Shown: positions 1 to 9,900, numbered from the stretch's first letter. The stretch is 64,000 bases of DNA from Bacillota bacterium (GCA_028724585.1 JAQYCQ010000037.1:16909-80908), one strand, 5' to 3'. Notes: a model not told the origin generated them from the letters alone. A program made the numbers and translations.

Positions 1-1075
1 CTTTTTTGTCGTAGCCGCCCGCGATAAGGACTATGTTCTTATAGGAGGTTATCGCTTTAACGGCAGCGTCAGGATTTGTTCCCTTGGAGTCGTTTACGTA
101 TTTTACTCCGTCGATGGTACCGCAGTCCTGCATTCTGTGCTTTATGCCCTTAAATGTACGGAGCACTTCAGCTGTCACATCTGCCGGAATGCCTCCGAAA
201 TGAGCGGCAGCGGCAGCGGCGAGAGCGTTCTGCAGGTTATGTCTGCCGAGTATGAGGAGCTCGTCTGCTCCGCAGACGACCTGGTCGGCGGAGCCGTCGC
301 GGATGACGATATTTCCGTCTTTAACAAAAGCGCCTCTTTCAAGTTCTTCTGTATCAGAGAAAGGTATAGCTGTCGCCGGGCAGTCTTCCATGAGTTTCCT
401 GCATACCTCGTCGTTATTGTTATAGATGCAGAAATCGTCTTTTGTCTGGTTGGCGAAGACCTTTGCCTTTGCTTTCGCGTAATTTTCAAAGGAGCCGTGC
501 CTGTCCAGATGATCCGGCGTAACGTTGAGGATCACTGAGATATGCGGCTTGAATTCCTTTGTGGTCTCCAGCTGGAAGCTGCTGCACTCTGTGATCAGGT
601 ATGTATCCTCGTCACAGTACATGGATTTAGGCGCTACAGCTACTCCGATATTGCCGGCCAGCTCTGCCTTAAGGCCTGCCGCCTTGTAAATATCATAGAT
701 GAGGGTCGTAGTAGTAGTCTTGCCGTTCGTGCCGGTGATAGCCACGTACTTGCCCTTTCCATATCTGTAAGCCAGCTCAAGCTCGCCGATGATCTCGGCG
801 CCGTCAGCCTCGGCTTCCTTTACGTAGTCCTTCTGAGGGGAGATGCCCGGGCTCAGGACTACGAGATCGTAGCCTTTTACATTGCTCGGTCTGTCCCCGA
901 AGCTGATATGGGAATATTCGCCTTCGTCAGCCAGCTTCCTCGCCGCGGCTGTTTCCCTGGCATCGTACATATCTGTTCTGGCGCCTTCGCTGTTGAGCAT
1001 GGCGACAGCCGCTTTTCCTGATATTCCGAGACCTACAACGAGAGCCTTTAAGCCCTTGGCCTTTTTGATGTTCAT
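1..1075 (-). CDS. murD: UDP-N-acetylmuramoylalanine--D-glutamate ligase MurD (partial, C-terminus off the left edge)
   Basis: MurD is the cytoplasmic ligase that adds D-Glu to UDP-MurNAc-L-Ala in peptidoglycan synthesis. Translating the minus strand from the ATG at 1075 gives MNIKKAKGLKALVVGLGISG at the start, the P-loop ITGTNGKTTTTTLIYDI, then NVTPDHLDRHG and KYVNDSKGTNPDA, all typical of MurD. An in-frame ATG at 1102 is a less likely start. The reading frame is still open at base 1, so the last part of the C-terminal domain is missing. The gene is downstream of mraY, its normal place in a dcw cluster. Confidence 0.93.
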   Translation of the reverse strand, partial: MNIKKAKGLKALVVGLGISGKAAVAMLNSEGARTDMYDARETAAARKLADEGEYSHISFGDRPSNVKGYDLVVLSPGISPQKDYVKEAEADGAEIIGELELAYRYGKGKYVAITGTNGKTTTTTLIYDIYKAAGLKAELAGNIGVAVAPKSMYCDEDTYLITECSSFQLETTKEFKPHISVILNVTPDHLDRHGSFENYAKAKAKVFANQTKDDFCIYNNNDEVCRKLMEDCPATAIPFSDTEELERGAFVKDGNIVIRDGSADQVVCGADELLILGRHNLQNALAAAAAAHFGGIPADVTAEVLRTFKGIKHRMQDCGTIDGVKYVNDSKGTNPDAAVKAITSYKNIVLIAGGYDKK

Positions 1076-1198
1076 TTCAGAATCCTGCCTTCCTGTCCGC
1101 ATGGCAGCATCCGCCGCCGCGGTCACACGTTCAGTATTTTATAGTTCTATTATTACACGATAAGCCGGCAGGGAAAATCCCGTACCGGCAGAATATTT

Positions 1199-2173
1199 TT
1201 ACATCATCAGCCATGATATGAGGCACAGTACAGCCGTGCAGGTCCAGAAGACCGCTACGACCTTGGTTTCTTTCCATCCGCCCAGCTCGAAATGATGGTG
1301 GAGCGGAGTCATGCGGAATACCCTCTTTCCTGTGGTCTGGAAACTGATGACCTGGATTATTACCGAAAGCACTTCTACTACGAATATGCCGCCGGCGATG
1401 ACCAGGATGAGTTCTATATGCATGAGTATAGCCGCCGCAGCCAGCGCGCCGCCCAGTGCCAGGGAACCAGTATCTCCCATGAACACCTTTGCCGGATGGT
1501 GGTTGTAGATGAGGAAGCCCAGGCATCCGCCGCATACAGCTGCCGAATAAACGACCGTATCAGCTGTGCCGAAGCTCAGCGCCAGCAGCGCGAGAAGGAA
1601 TGCCACGATCGCCGTGCATCCTCCTGCCAGCCCGTCCAGTCCGTCCGTCAGGTTTACGGCGTTTACCATAGCCACGAGCACGAATACTACGAACGGGATA
1701 TAGAACCAGCCGAGATCCAGATAAGTATGGGCTATAGGAATGTAAAGCTCTGTGCCGTGTTCTGAAAGCTTAGCCTGATACACAGCTATGACAACTGCTA
1801 TGACTATCTGGAACAGGAGCTTCTGTTTTGCGGTCAGACCCAGATTCCTGTGCTTGACGACCTTGATAAAGTCATCGCAAAAACCGATCAGGGCGCACAG
1901 CAGGAGCGACACTATGAGAATGGCCATATCTCCTGTGAGCTTTCCGTCAGCCATGATGCCGAAGATGAGACTGGATACCACGACGCCTATGAGTATCATG
2001 ATGCCGCCCATAGTAGGTGTTCCGGCCTTTTTCTGATGTGATTTAGGGCCTTCTTCCCTGATGCTCTGTCCCGCGTGAAGATTTCTCAGCCATTTGAGCA
2101 CCAGCGGGCCGACAGCCGCCGTTACGGCGAAGGATACTGCCAGCGAGACCGGCAGAAGCATAGTATTGTTCAT
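1199..2173 (-). CDS. mraY: Phospho-N-acetylmuramoyl-pentapeptide transferase MraY
   Basis: MraY is the integral membrane enzyme that transfers phospho-MurNAc-pentapeptide to undecaprenyl phosphate, forming lipid I. The 324-residue product has many hydrophobic segments and the family motifs: FCDDFIKV near residue 100, [15 protein letters not shown] near 170, [12 protein letters not shown] near 230 and the PLHHHFE loop near the C-terminus. Length is normal. The start codon directly follows the murF stop, so the two are translationally linked within the cell-wall operon. Confidence 0.97.
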   Translation of the reverse strand: MNNTMLLPVSLAVSFAVTAAVGPLVLKWLRNLHAGQSIREEGPKSHQKKAGTPTMGGIMILIGVVVSSLIFGIMADGKLTGDMAILIVSLLLCALIGFCDDFIKVVKHRNLGLTAKQKLLFQIVIAVVIAVYQAKLSEHGTELYIPIAHTYLDLGWFYIPFVVFVLVAMVNAVNLTDGLDGLAGGCTAIVAFLLALLALSFGTADTVVYSAAVCGGCLGFLIYNHHPAKVFMGDTGSLALGGALAAAAILMHIELILVIAGGIFVVEVLSVIIQVISFQTTGKRVFRMTPLHHHFELGGWKETKVVAVFWTCTAVLCLISWLMM

Positions 2174-3643
2174 CTACTTTGCCTCCTCCTGCCCTAATTC
2201 CGATCCGAGCTTAAGGAGGTATGAGACCGCGTCCTCCATGTGCATGCTGTGAGATCCCTTTACGAGGACAACGTCCCCTCTCTTTATGATATCGTCAGCG
2301 TGGGCTGTGAAATCATCGCAGTCCTTAAAACGCATGATCTTTACGTCTTTTATACCAGCTGTATCCGCTTCCTCAGCGCCGTCAGCGATGGATCCCGCGT
2401 TTTCACCTACTGTGCAGATGAGGTCTACTCCTCTTTCAGCGGCGTACTTTCCGATCTCGCGGTGGTACTCATCTGACCTGTCGCCCAGCTCCAGCATGTC
2501 TGCCAGGACCGCTACCCTGCGCGCTCCGCTCTTATCGTCGAGCAGTACGTTGAGAGCCGCTTTTACAGCGTCCGGGCTGGCGTTATATGTATCGTCAAAG
2601 ACCTTTACACCGCCTGATATCCTGACAGTGAGCCTGCCGCCCGTGAGCTTGATATGGAGGAGAGCCTCAGAGCAGTCCATGATATCCATGCCGGCGGTCA
2701 CAGCCGCTCCTACAGCTATAGCCGCGTCGGAAGCGTTATGGAGTCCCTGCAGCGGCATATAGAACATGATGTTCTCGCCGTTGTACCTGAGCATGAATGT
2801 TACTCCTTCGTTTGCGGCTTCGGTCGGAGAATAAGCTACTATATTCTCGCCGCTTCCCAGAGGAAGGAGAACCACTCCGTCCAGGTCAGCGTCGATGCCG
2901 GCTGCCACTTTTTTATATGGCGTATCCATATCGGCCAGCTGAGCCAGCTTATCGTCGTCGGCGTTGTAGACCAGAGTACATTTGTCGTCCATGAAAGTGG
3001 TGATCTCCATCTTCGCCTTCATGATATTGTCACGGCTGCCCAGCAGTCCTATGTGAGATACTCCGATATTGGTGATGCAGGCTATGTCAGGCCTTACTAT
3101 ATCCGCAAGGACCTCTATCTCGCCCATGTGGTTCATGCCCATTTCGAATATGCCGACTTCTGTAGTGCTGTCCACATTGAAGACGGTAAGCGGCACGCCT
3201 ATATGATTATTGTAGTTAGCGAAATTGCAGACAGTCTTGTACTTGTATGAGAATATACAGTTGAGCATATCCTTGGTAGTGGTCTTGCCGGTGCTGCCTG
3301 TTACAGCTACTTTAAGCAGGTCGAACTGGGCCAGGTAGTTCTTTGCCATGACCTGCATAGCTTTGAGCGTATCTTCTGCCATGATGACGGACGCGTCATC
3401 ATGCTCAGCCAGTTGACCGGCTGCCTTTTCTGAAGAAATAAGGAATACGCGGCAGCCGTTCTCGTAAGCGGAGCTTACGTAATCGTTGGCATCGTTTTTT
3501 TCGCCTTTTAACGCGATGAATATGCTTTCCGGGCCGGCTTCTCGTGAATCGCGCTCAACCCTTTCTATCTCGTTTTCAGCAGGTCCGCTTATGAGCTTTG
3601 ACTCTGCCAGTTCAGCCGCTTTCGCAGCGTTCATTCTCTCCAT
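2174..3643 (-). CDS. murF: UDP-N-acetylmuramoyl-tripeptide--D-alanyl-D-alanine ligase MurF
   Basis: MurF is the cytoplasmic Mur ligase that adds D-Ala-D-Ala to the tripeptide precursor. The 489-residue protein shows the ATP-binding loop VTGSTGKTTTKDML near residue 115, NYNNHIGVPLT, EMGMNHMGEI, FDDTYNASPDAVKAAL and a C-terminal VLVKGSHSMHMEDAV, all MurF hallmarks. It begins 6 bases after murE stops and abuts mraY. ATG at 3643 is used; a second ATG three codons in is possible. Confidence 0.97.
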   Translation of the reverse strand: MERMNAAKAAELAESKLISGPAENEIERVERDSREAGPESIFIALKGEKNDANDYVSSAYENGCRVFLISSEKAAGQLAEHDDASVIMAEDTLKAMQVMAKNYLAQFDLLKVAVTGSTGKTTTKDMLNCIFSYKYKTVCNFANYNNHIGVPLTVFNVDSTTEVGIFEMGMNHMGEIEVLADIVRPDIACITNIGVSHIGLLGSRDNIMKAKMEITTFMDDKCTLVYNADDDKLAQLADMDTPYKKVAAGIDADLDGVVLLPLGSGENIVAYSPTEAANEGVTFMLRYNGENIMFYMPLQGLHNASDAAIAVGAAVTAGMDIMDCSEALLHIKLTGGRLTVRISGGVKVFDDTYNASPDAVKAALNVLLDDKSGARRVAVLADMLELGDRSDEYHREIGKYAAERGVDLICTVGENAGSIADGAEEADTAGIKDVKIMRFKDCDDFTAHADDIIKRGDVVLVKGSHSMHMEDAVSYLLKLGSELGQEEAK

Positions 3644-3649
3644 GATATG

Positions 3650-5116
3650 CTAAATCTCCTGCTCTATGATCTGAAGCGCCGTCTCCCTGTCGTCGAAGTG
3701 CTGCTTCACAGTACCTATGATCTGATAGTCTTCGTGTCCCTTGCCGGCTATGATCACCGTGTCGCCTTCTTTATACTCCTGAAGGGCTTTTTTGATCGCT
3801 TTTCTGCGGTCAGGCTCGACCGTATGAGGGCAGTCGGTCCTGTCTATGCCCGGAAGGATGTCCTCGATGATCATGTCCGGATCCTCTGTGCGCGGATTGT
3901 CGCTCGTCACTACACAGTAATCCGAATATTCTCCGGCTATCTCGCCCATGATAGGCCTTTTTGCTGAATCCCTGTCTCCGCCGCAGCCGAATACTGTGAT
4001 GATCCTCTTCGGAGTGAACTCCCTGGCTGTCTTTATGACCTTCTCCAGAGCGTCAGGAGTATGGGCGTAGTCTACGATGACAGGAATACCCTTGCTGTTG
4101 TCGACTTTCTCGAATCTGCCGGCAACACCCCTTACCTGAGCTATTCCGGAGCTTACCGCGTCCCAGTTTATACCCGCTTCGACTGCTGCCGCCGCGGCGC
4201 CGAGAGCGTTCGCCACCGAGAACCTGCCCGGAGTGTTTATGTGGAGGGTTCCCAGCTTTTCGCCATCCCTTGAGATCTCGGCAATAGTTCCCTGAGCGGA
4301 CTCTTCCATGATATCAGCTTTATAGAAGGCCGTTTCGTCCGTTATGGAATAGGAAACTGCCGGGAGACCGGCTTCCTTAAGCTCTTTATAGAGCCTCTGG
4401 CCGTATTTGTCGTCTATATTTATGACATTCATCTTTCCGGTCTGAAGGAAGAGCTTCTTCTTGGCCTGATAGTAATCTTCAAAGTCCTTGTGGAAATCAA
4501 GGTGGTCTTCAGTCAGGTTAGTGAAGATGCTGTAGTCGAAAGCGATCCCGTCTGTCCTTGAGAGAGCCAGCGAATGCGATGATACTTCCATTACGCAGAC
4601 ATCTGTGCTGTACTCAGTCTTCATCTCATGGAACATGCGCTGGAGCTCGTAGGATTCCGGCGTAGTGTTCACAGAATCATGGGAAACGCCGCCGTATACG
4701 TAAGCGATGGTTCCCAGCACTCCGCACTCTCTGCCGGAGGTCTCGACGATAGCCCTTACCAGATAAGATATCGTAGTCTTGCCGTTGGTGCCAGTGACTC
4801 CGAATACCAGCATGCTGTCTGAAGGATGGCCGAAGAAATTGGCTGCGGCTATAGCGAGCCCGTGCCTGTTATCGGATGTATAGGCTACCGGAACATCGCC
4901 CAGGTCGAGCCTGTCCTGCGCGAGCACGGCAGCAGCGCCCGCTTCTACAGCCTTCGCCGCGTACTTGTGTCCGTCAGTAGCGAATCCTTTGATGCATACG
5001 AAGAGATCACCCTTCTGGGTTTTCCTGGAGTCGTAGCTGATGCCGGTTATGTCCGGGTCAGCTTTGAGTGACGCCGTATCGGCGCCCGTTCCCTGCAGTA
5101 CCTGTGATAGTTTCAT
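3650..5116 (-). CDS. murE: UDP-N-acetylmuramoyl-tripeptide synthetase MurE, meso-DAP type
   Basis: MurE adds the third amino acid to UDP-MurNAc-L-Ala-D-Glu. The P-loop is VTGTNGKTTISYLV near residue 110, followed by TNLTEDHLDFH and DYAHTPDALEKV. The substrate-selecting motif reads DNPR (TSDNPRTEDP, near residue 405), which in this family goes with meso-diaminopimelate rather than lysine, so the cell wall is predicted to be DAP type. Length (488) is normal. It lies between pbp and murF in the minus-strand cluster. Confidence 0.97.
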   Translation of the reverse strand: MKLSQVLQGTGADTASLKADPDITGISYDSRKTQKGDLFVCIKGFATDGHKYAAKAVEAGAAAVLAQDRLDLGDVPVAYTSDNRHGLAIAAANFFGHPSDSMLVFGVTGTNGKTTISYLVRAIVETSGRECGVLGTIAYVYGGVSHDSVNTTPESYELQRMFHEMKTEYSTDVCVMEVSSHSLALSRTDGIAFDYSIFTNLTEDHLDFHKDFEDYYQAKKKLFLQTGKMNVINIDDKYGQRLYKELKEAGLPAVSYSITDETAFYKADIMEESAQGTIAEISRDGEKLGTLHINTPGRFSVANALGAAAAAVEAGINWDAVSSGIAQVRGVAGRFEKVDNSKGIPVIVDYAHTPDALEKVIKTAREFTPKRIITVFGCGGDRDSAKRPIMGEIAGEYSDYCVVTSDNPRTEDPDMIIEDILPGIDRTDCPHTVEPDRRKAIKKALQEYKEGDTVIIAGKGHEDYQIIGTVKQHFDDRETALQIIEQEI

Positions 5117-5186
5117 ATCGATCCTATTCTCCTGAACCGGTGTCCTCCTGTATCCAGATGGACACCATCCTGGTTAATATGTATTT

Positions 5187-7250
5187 TTATTCAGCATAGA
5201 GGCATACCGAGTCTCCCGGCGAGAGCTCCGCGCCGGCCTTCGGATACTGCTCAGCTACCCTGAAGTTCTCAGTATCCGACGGACAGGCTATAGAATCAAG
5301 CTCTATGTCCTTGAGTGTGCTCTTTGCCTTGCTGTATGACATGCCTGTTACATCAGGCACGGTTGTCTTTGCTGTGGCGTCTGCCTCCTCGCCGTTGGTG
5401 TAGACCGGTGTGATGTTGAGGTATTTGAGGCAGTCGCTCATGATCTGATGAACGCCCGGGCCGGCTGTCGCTGCTCCTCCGTGGACGCCCTTAGGCGAGT
5501 CGACTATGAAGAGGACCGCGAACTGAGGGTCATCCATAGGCGCCATCGCGAAGAACGATGAGTATGTAAAGTCTGTATATCTTCCGTTTACTACTTTCTG
5601 AGCTGTTCCGGTCTTGCCGCCTATCCTGTATCCCGGAATATAGGCGGTCTTTCCTGTACCGGTCCTTACTACGCCTTCCATCATGCGGCAGACGTCATCA
5701 GCGGTAGATTTAGAGACCACCTGACGGATAACTTCAGGCGAATACTTCACCACTGTCTTTCCATTGTCATTGACCAGTCTGTCTACCATGCGCGGCTTCA
5801 TCATCTTACCGTCATTGCCGATAGATGTAAATGCCGTTATAAGCTGTATAGGAGTCACCGCGATACCCTGTCCGTAAGACATGGTCGCCAGTACTACCTT
5901 TCCTATATCATCTTTTTTCTGGATGATCGCGGACGTCTCGCCCGGCAGGTCTATACCTGTCGTCGTATCGAAACCGTACCTGTCGAGGTAAGTGTAGAAC
6001 TTGTCCTTTCCCAGGCGCTGGGAAAGAGCGATGAATACAGGGTTGCACGAGTTGGCTACACCCTGCGCCAGCGTTTCGCCTCCGTGAGGAGCGTAATATC
6101 TCCAGCAGCGCAGCGGCTGTCCGGAAATGTATACGGTTCCAGGGCAGACGAAATGATCGCCTACGCTGGTGAGCCCTTCCTCGAGAGCCATTGACGTGGT
6201 TATCAGCTTGAACGGCGAACCCGGTTCGTAGGTATCGCTGACCATCGGGTTCCTCCACATAGTACCGCTCCAGTATTTTACTTTTTCATCGCTGGTCATG
6301 GCGGCCAGCTTTGTCTTCTCTGATTCCGAGATAGGGACTCGAGGCTCGTTGAGGTTAAAGTCAGGATAATCCGCCATGGCCAGTACCGCGCCGGTCTTAG
6401 GATTCATGGCTATAGCCATTACCCTGTCCGCGTTTGTATTCGCCTGGACCTGCTTTATCGCATTCTCCACATAGTGCTGTATGACTTCGTCTATAGTGAG
6501 CACTACGTTAAGTCCTTCCGTTTCCGGATAATATTTTTCTATACCGCTGGTGATAGACCTTCCGGACGCGTCAGTGCTCCTGACTATCTTTCCTGATCTT
6601 CCGTTAAGATACTGGTCGTAATACTGCTCTATACCGAAAACGCCCACGTTATTGTCGTTTGTTATACCTATCACGTGCGAAGCAAATTCGCCTACCGGAT
6701 AATACCTGCGGCTTGTGGCCGATATCTGCAGTCCCTTGACGGTCCCTTTTTTTATAAGCTTACTGAGCTTTTTCTCAGTGCTGTCATCTATATACTTGGC
6801 CATCTGGACGGATTTCTTGTCGGAAGTCAGCTTCTCCTTTATCTCATCCTTGGTCAGATCCGTAAAGATCCCGGTCAGAGCCGACGTCATATCGTCGGTA
6901 AATCCCGGATCCTTCTTCTCGGCCGCCGCTATCTCGTCAGGTGCCGCCCATACAGCGTATCCGGACTGGTTTATCGCCAGCGCCTTGCTGTTGATATCGT
7001 ATATCGAGCCTCTGCTTGAAGTTACGGTAGTTTCCCTGGTCTGAAGAGAGACTGCCCTCGCCCTGTATTTATCAGCCTTGACTATCTGGATATAGCCCAG
7101 CCTGGCAGCCACTACCGTGAACATAAATACTATGAATACGAAAAGCACGAACAGACGCCTGTTCCTGGAAGACTGAGCGGCTTTCCTCTTTCGTTTCTTT
7201 CCCTTTTTCTTACGCTTGATAATATTTTTTTCATGGCCGTTTTCTGCCAT
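5187..7250 (-). CDS. Class B penicillin-binding protein with one PASTA domain (SpoVD/FtsI-like)
   Basis: This is a membrane-anchored transpeptidase that cross-links septal or spore-cortex peptidoglycan. A very basic N-terminus (KRKKKGKKRKRK) leads into one membrane segment (residues ~32-50), then the dimerisation domain, then the transpeptidase. The catalytic motifs are SPFK (Ser-x-x-Lys, in PGSPFK), SCN and KTGTAQ. A single PASTA domain starts at VPDVTGMSYSKA near residue 628. One PASTA repeat and a place next to murE fit both SpoVD and FtsI/PbpB, and I cannot separate them. A terminator hairpin and a candidate promoter lie between it and ftsL. Confidence 0.9.
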   Translation of the reverse strand: MAENGHEKNIIKRKKKGKKRKRKAAQSSRNRRLFVLFVFIVFMFTVVAARLGYIQIVKADKYRARAVSLQTRETTVTSSRGSIYDINSKALAINQSGYAVWAAPDEIAAAEKKDPGFTDDMTSALTGIFTDLTKDEIKEKLTSDKKSVQMAKYIDDSTEKKLSKLIKKGTVKGLQISATSRRYYPVGEFASHVIGITNDNNVGVFGIEQYYDQYLNGRSGKIVRSTDASGRSITSGIEKYYPETEGLNVVLTIDEVIQHYVENAIKQVQANTNADRVMAIAMNPKTGAVLAMADYPDFNLNEPRVPISESEKTKLAAMTSDEKVKYWSGTMWRNPMVSDTYEPGSPFKLITTSMALEEGLTSVGDHFVCPGTVYISGQPLRCWRYYAPHGGETLAQGVANSCNPVFIALSQRLGKDKFYTYLDRYGFDTTTGIDLPGETSAIIQKKDDIGKVVLATMSYGQGIAVTPIQLITAFTSIGNDGKMMKPRMVDRLVNDNGKTVVKYSPEVIRQVVSKSTADDVCRMMEGVVRTGTGKTAYIPGYRIGGKTGTAQKVVNGRYTDFTYSSFFAMAPMDDPQFAVLFIVDSPKGVHGGAATAGPGVHQIMSDCLKYLNITPVYTNGEEADATAKTTVPDVTGMSYSKAKSTLKDIELDSIACPSDTENFRVAEQYPKAGAELSPGDSVCLYAE

Positions 7251-7275
7251 TTTCTTTCTCCCGGGCCGTCCCTTA

Positions 7276-7303
7276 ACTATATACGAAATGATCTCTCAAA
7301 CAA
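7276..7303 (-). promoter_or_regulatory. Candidate sigma-A promoter for pbp
   Basis: On the minus strand TTGTTT (plus 7298-7303) and TATAGT (plus 7276-7281) are separated by 16 bases, upstream of the GGGAGAAAG ribosome binding site of the PBP gene. The -35 box is weak and overlaps the T-run of the terminator before it, so this is a tentative call. Confidence 0.35.
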
Positions 7304-7344
7304 AAAACATGAGACGCCCGCCGCTTTCAGCCGGCGGACGTCTC
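7299..7344 (-). terminator. Intrinsic terminator between ftsL and pbp
   Basis: An imperfect hairpin (GAGACG.CCGCCG against CGGCGG.CGTCTC, plus 7311-7344) is followed on the minus strand by TGTTTTTTG. It sits downstream of ftsL and upstream of pbp, so it should cut or attenuate transcription within the cell-wall cluster. Confidence 0.7.
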
Positions 7345-7413
7345 TTACGAATCTCCTCTTAACAAGCTCCCGGCAAAGACGCGCGGCGCTTCAGGCCCGT
7401 CCGCCTTTCAATA

Positions 7414-7941
7414 TCAGGAGAGCAGGCGGCTTGCCGCCTCTGCCGCTGTGATATCCTTCTGGATAGCAGCTCCGCGCTGTGACGCCGCTAATGACGCGAT
7501 ATAGCTGTTTACCTCGCTCGTCCCTTTGAGTTTCACGACATATACGTATTGTTCCTGCATAGGATAAGTCATGCCGAGATGCTGCTGAGCATATGTTTCT
7601 ATTTTATCAAGCTGGTTATTGCTGTTCAGGTCTACATTCAGATTGTCTATGTCGCCTGACAGCTCTTTTTCCTGCTGTGTAAGTTCATATATATGGTAGT
7701 TTATATTGGATTTCCATGCCTGAAAGCCTATGAACAGGGCAGCGCAGAAAGCTATGATAGCTATCAGGCTCAGGATAGCGAGTCTGCCTCCCGCCGTCAC
7801 GCGATATGAAGACGCCGCCTTTTTCTTTTTTCTCTTTTTTTCAGGCCCTTTCTGCGGTTCCGGCTCGACCTCAGGTTCGAGTTCAACACCGTACTGCAGA
7901 TAGTCTTCCTCATATTTTTGCCATTCTTCTGCTGCTAACAT
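7414..7941 (-). CDS. ftsL: FtsL-like septum formation protein
   Basis: This 175-residue bitopic membrane protein has an acidic then strongly basic cytoplasmic tail (residues 1-50, with KKRKKKKAA), one transmembrane segment (about 53-75) and an extracytoplasmic coiled-coil-like region (about 85-115). This layout, the position between rsmH and the PBP gene, and the motif YAQQHLGMTYP after the coil are what is expected of FtsL, which recruits the divisome together with DivIC/FtsB. Sequence conservation in this family is low, so the call rests mostly on architecture and context. Confidence 0.8.
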   Translation of the reverse strand: MLAAEEWQKYEEDYLQYGVELEPEVEPEPQKGPEKKRKKKKAASSYRVTAGGRLAILSLIAIIAFCAALFIGFQAWKSNINYHIYELTQQEKELSGDIDNLNVDLNSNNQLDKIETYAQQHLGMTYPMQEQYVYVVKLKGTSEVNSYIASLAASQRGAAIQKDITAAEAASRLLS

Positions 7942-8000
7942 CTATTTCCTCCAGACGAAATGATCCTGAAGCCAGGCGTCATGGAAGATGCCTGTGTCAG

Positions 8001-8933
8001 TTAAATTTTTTCTGCAATCCTTAATTTCGCGCTCCTCGCCCTCGGGTTCGAAGCAAGTTCCGCCGGAGACGCTGTCACCGGTTTTTTTGAGATCCTGCGG
8101 ATGACAGGCACCTTGCCGCATACGCACGGCAGTCCCGGAGGGCATGTGCACGGATTCTCCGCTTTCTGGAATTTCTGTTTGACTATCCTGTCCTCTAAGG
8201 AATGGAAGGTTATGATACAGAGCCTGCCTCCCGGCGCCAGAACATCTATAAAGCTGTCCACCGCGCTCTTAAGGCCGCCCAGCTCGTCATTCACTTCTAT
8301 CCTTATAGCCTGGAAAGTCTTTTTAGCTGGATGATGCCCGTTTCTTCTCGCCGAAGCCGGCACCGCCTCTTTTATGATATCCACAAGCTGTCCGGTCGTC
8401 TCGATCGGCGCTTTCTTCCTCTCTCTATCGATGAAGCTCGAGATCCTCGAAGCCCACTTTTCCTCGCCGTATTCCCTGATGATCCTCGTCAGGTCTTCCC
8501 TGCTGTAGTCGTTCACAACATCATATGCTGAAAAGGAAGACGTCCTGTCCATCCTCATATCCAGAGGAGCGGAATGCATATAGGAAAAGCCCCTGCTCTG
8601 CTCATCCAGCTGAAATGATGAAACGCCCAGATCCAGTACAGCGCCGTCTATCTTTTCGACGCCCAGCTCCTCCAGCACACGCTTAACCTCGGTGTAATTG
8701 CTGTGGACCAGCTTTTTCCGGCACTCGAAAGGCTCCAGCCTTCTGCCGGCAGCCGCCAGAGCGTCCTCGTCCCTGTCAATGCCTATGAGCATGCCTTCAG
8801 GGCCCAGCTTTTCGCAGATACCCGAAGAATGGCCTCCGCCGCCCAGAGTGCCGTCGACATAGATCCCGTCAGGCTTAATATTAAGATTTTCTATAGTCTC
8901 TCTGAACAATACAGGAGTGTGTGAAAATTCCAT
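8001..8933 (-). CDS. rsmH: 16S rRNA (cytosine(1402)-N(4))-methyltransferase RsmH
   Basis: RsmH (MraW) methylates C1402 of 16S rRNA using SAM. The 310-residue product begins [17 protein letters not shown] and contains the SAM-binding [58 protein letters not shown] and [12 protein letters not shown] motifs. It starts 3 bases after mraZ ends and precedes ftsL, the standard dcw order. Confidence 0.98.
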   Translation of the reverse strand: MEFSHTPVLFRETIENLNIKPDGIYVDGTLGGGGHSSGICEKLGPEGMLIGIDRDEDALAAAGRRLEPFECRKKLVHSNYTEVKRVLEELGVEKIDGAVLDLGVSSFQLDEQSRGFSYMHSAPLDMRMDRTSSFSAYDVVNDYSREDLTRIIREYGEEKWASRISSFIDRERKKAPIETTGQLVDIIKEAVPASARRNGHHPAKKTFQAIRIEVNDELGGLKSAVDSFIDVLAPGGRLCIITFHSLEDRIVKQKFQKAENPCTCPPGLPCVCGKVPVIRRISKKPVTASPAELASNPRARSAKLRIAEKI

Positions 8934-8935
8934 GA

Positions 8936-9367
8936 TCAGATTCCAAGCTTCTTCATATTTTCCGCTATATTTGCCTCGTCGAACTCAGGAGCGCTGGTAT
9001 AATCTTCCCATACCTCCCTGCTCCAGAGCTCTACGCGTTTGTTAACGCCTATAGTGACCACGTCCCTGCCGATATGGGCGAAGTCTATCAGCTTCTGCGG
9101 AATATTCAGCCTGCCCTGCCTGTCAAGCTTACATTCCTCGGCTCCCGCGAAAAAATATCTCGTAAAAGCCCTGCCCGCGTCTTCGGACATAGGTATATCG
9201 TCGATCTTGTCGACAAAAGCCTTCCAGGCTGTCATAGTGAATACAAAAAGACATCCGTCCAGACCACGGGTGACCATAAAGGACTCGCCGAGCTCTTCGC
9301 GGAACTTTACAGGTATGATGATCCTTCCTTTAGGATCTAATGTATTGTAATATGTACCGCTGAACAT
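8936..9367 (-). CDS. mraZ: Transcriptional regulator / division cluster protein MraZ
   Basis: MraZ is an AbrB-fold DNA-binding protein that controls its own dcw operon. I place the start at 9367 ([19 protein letters not shown]) rather than at an upstream in-frame codon, because a good promoter lies inside the longer frame. The 143-residue form matches the family length, with two repeats carrying DPKGRIIIP and DRQGRLNIP. It is the first gene of the minus-strand cell-wall cluster, followed within 3 bases by rsmH. Confidence 0.96.
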   Translation of the reverse strand: MFSGTYYNTLDPKGRIIIPVKFREELGESFMVTRGLDGCLFVFTMTAWKAFVDKIDDIPMSEDAGRAFTRYFFAGAEECKLDRQGRLNIPQKLIDFAHIGRDVVTIGVNKRVELWSREVWEDYTSAPEFDEANIAENMKKLGI

Positions 9368-9400
9368 CCCTTTTGCCCCACTATCGCAAACTATATACAC

Positions 9401-9429
9401 ACTATACTCCACCGGCCGCGATTTTTCAA
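9401..9429 (-). promoter_or_regulatory. Sigma-A promoter of the mraZ operon
   Basis: On the minus strand TTGAAA (plus 9424-9429) and TATAGT (plus 9401-9406) are separated by exactly 17 bases. Transcription would start roughly 25-30 bases upstream of the chosen mraZ start codon. G-rich TGGGG motifs on either side could be MraZ boxes, but the spacing is not canonical. Confidence 0.75.
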
Positions 9430-9615
9430 CCAATTAAAGGGCTCTCATTTCCATCTCCCCAAGCCGGGCAGTTATCATAAAAGGCGTTGAAAAAACTACA
9501 TTTTCGGTCTTTTGTATCTATTTCAGGCGTAATAAAAAAACGAAAAAAACGGTACAAAAAAACATATTGATACCAAATATGTAAAAGAAAAAATTAATTT
9601 AGTTTAAAACGTGCC

Positions 9616-9648
9616 GCCGGCTCCGCCGGCATTCCGCGCTCCGCGCGG
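9616..9648. repeat. Tandem pair of TCC-loop hairpins
   Basis: GCCGGC-TCC-GCCGGC (9616-9630) is followed after 3 bases by CCGCGC-TCC-GCGCGG (9634-9648). Both have perfect 6-bp stems and the same TCC loop. They belong to the dispersed hairpin family described in the findings. Confidence 0.85.
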
Positions 9649-9677
9649 GCGCGAGCCGATAAAAAGGCCGGTACCGC

Positions 9678-9718
9678 AAAAAAATCGGGAAGCGCGCCGT
9701 CCGCCGACGCGCTTCCCT
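9678..9718 (-). terminator. Intrinsic terminator downstream of aroDK
   Basis: A 10-bp stem GGGAAGCGCG / CGCGCTTCCC (plus 9689-9718) is followed on the minus strand by GATTTTTTTGC. Position and polarity fit the end of the transcript carrying the AroD-AroK fusion. Confidence 0.85.
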
Positions 9719-9900
9719 TTTCTGTTCTGCATGGAAAAATGTTCAGAAATTTTTCGTAGTTCGTAGATCCGCGGGCTGTGATCCCGCAGACCGTCGTTAT
9801 ATCATTCCCCTTTTGATGTATATATGCTATCAGCAGTATATGGCAGCGGATTGTCATTTATGTGAAGACTTTGTGAAAGGGAAAAGACGGTCCGCCCGTG

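Larger units (their letters stand above)
9434..9900. other. Intergenic stretch between aroDK and mraZ
   Basis: No convincing gene is present. It holds an AT-rich block (about 9480-9600), two tandem short-loop hairpins (9616-9648), the aroDK terminator (9678-9718) and a further small hairpin, GCGGG-7-CCCGC, near 9769. An 87-codon frame on the minus strand covers the hairpins and the terminator and is not protein-like. Confidence 0.6.

Noticed and set aside
9594..9857. An 87-codon minus-strand frame between aroDK and mraZ
   Set aside because: It spans a terminator and two hairpins, lacks a good ribosome binding site, and its translation does not look like a protein.
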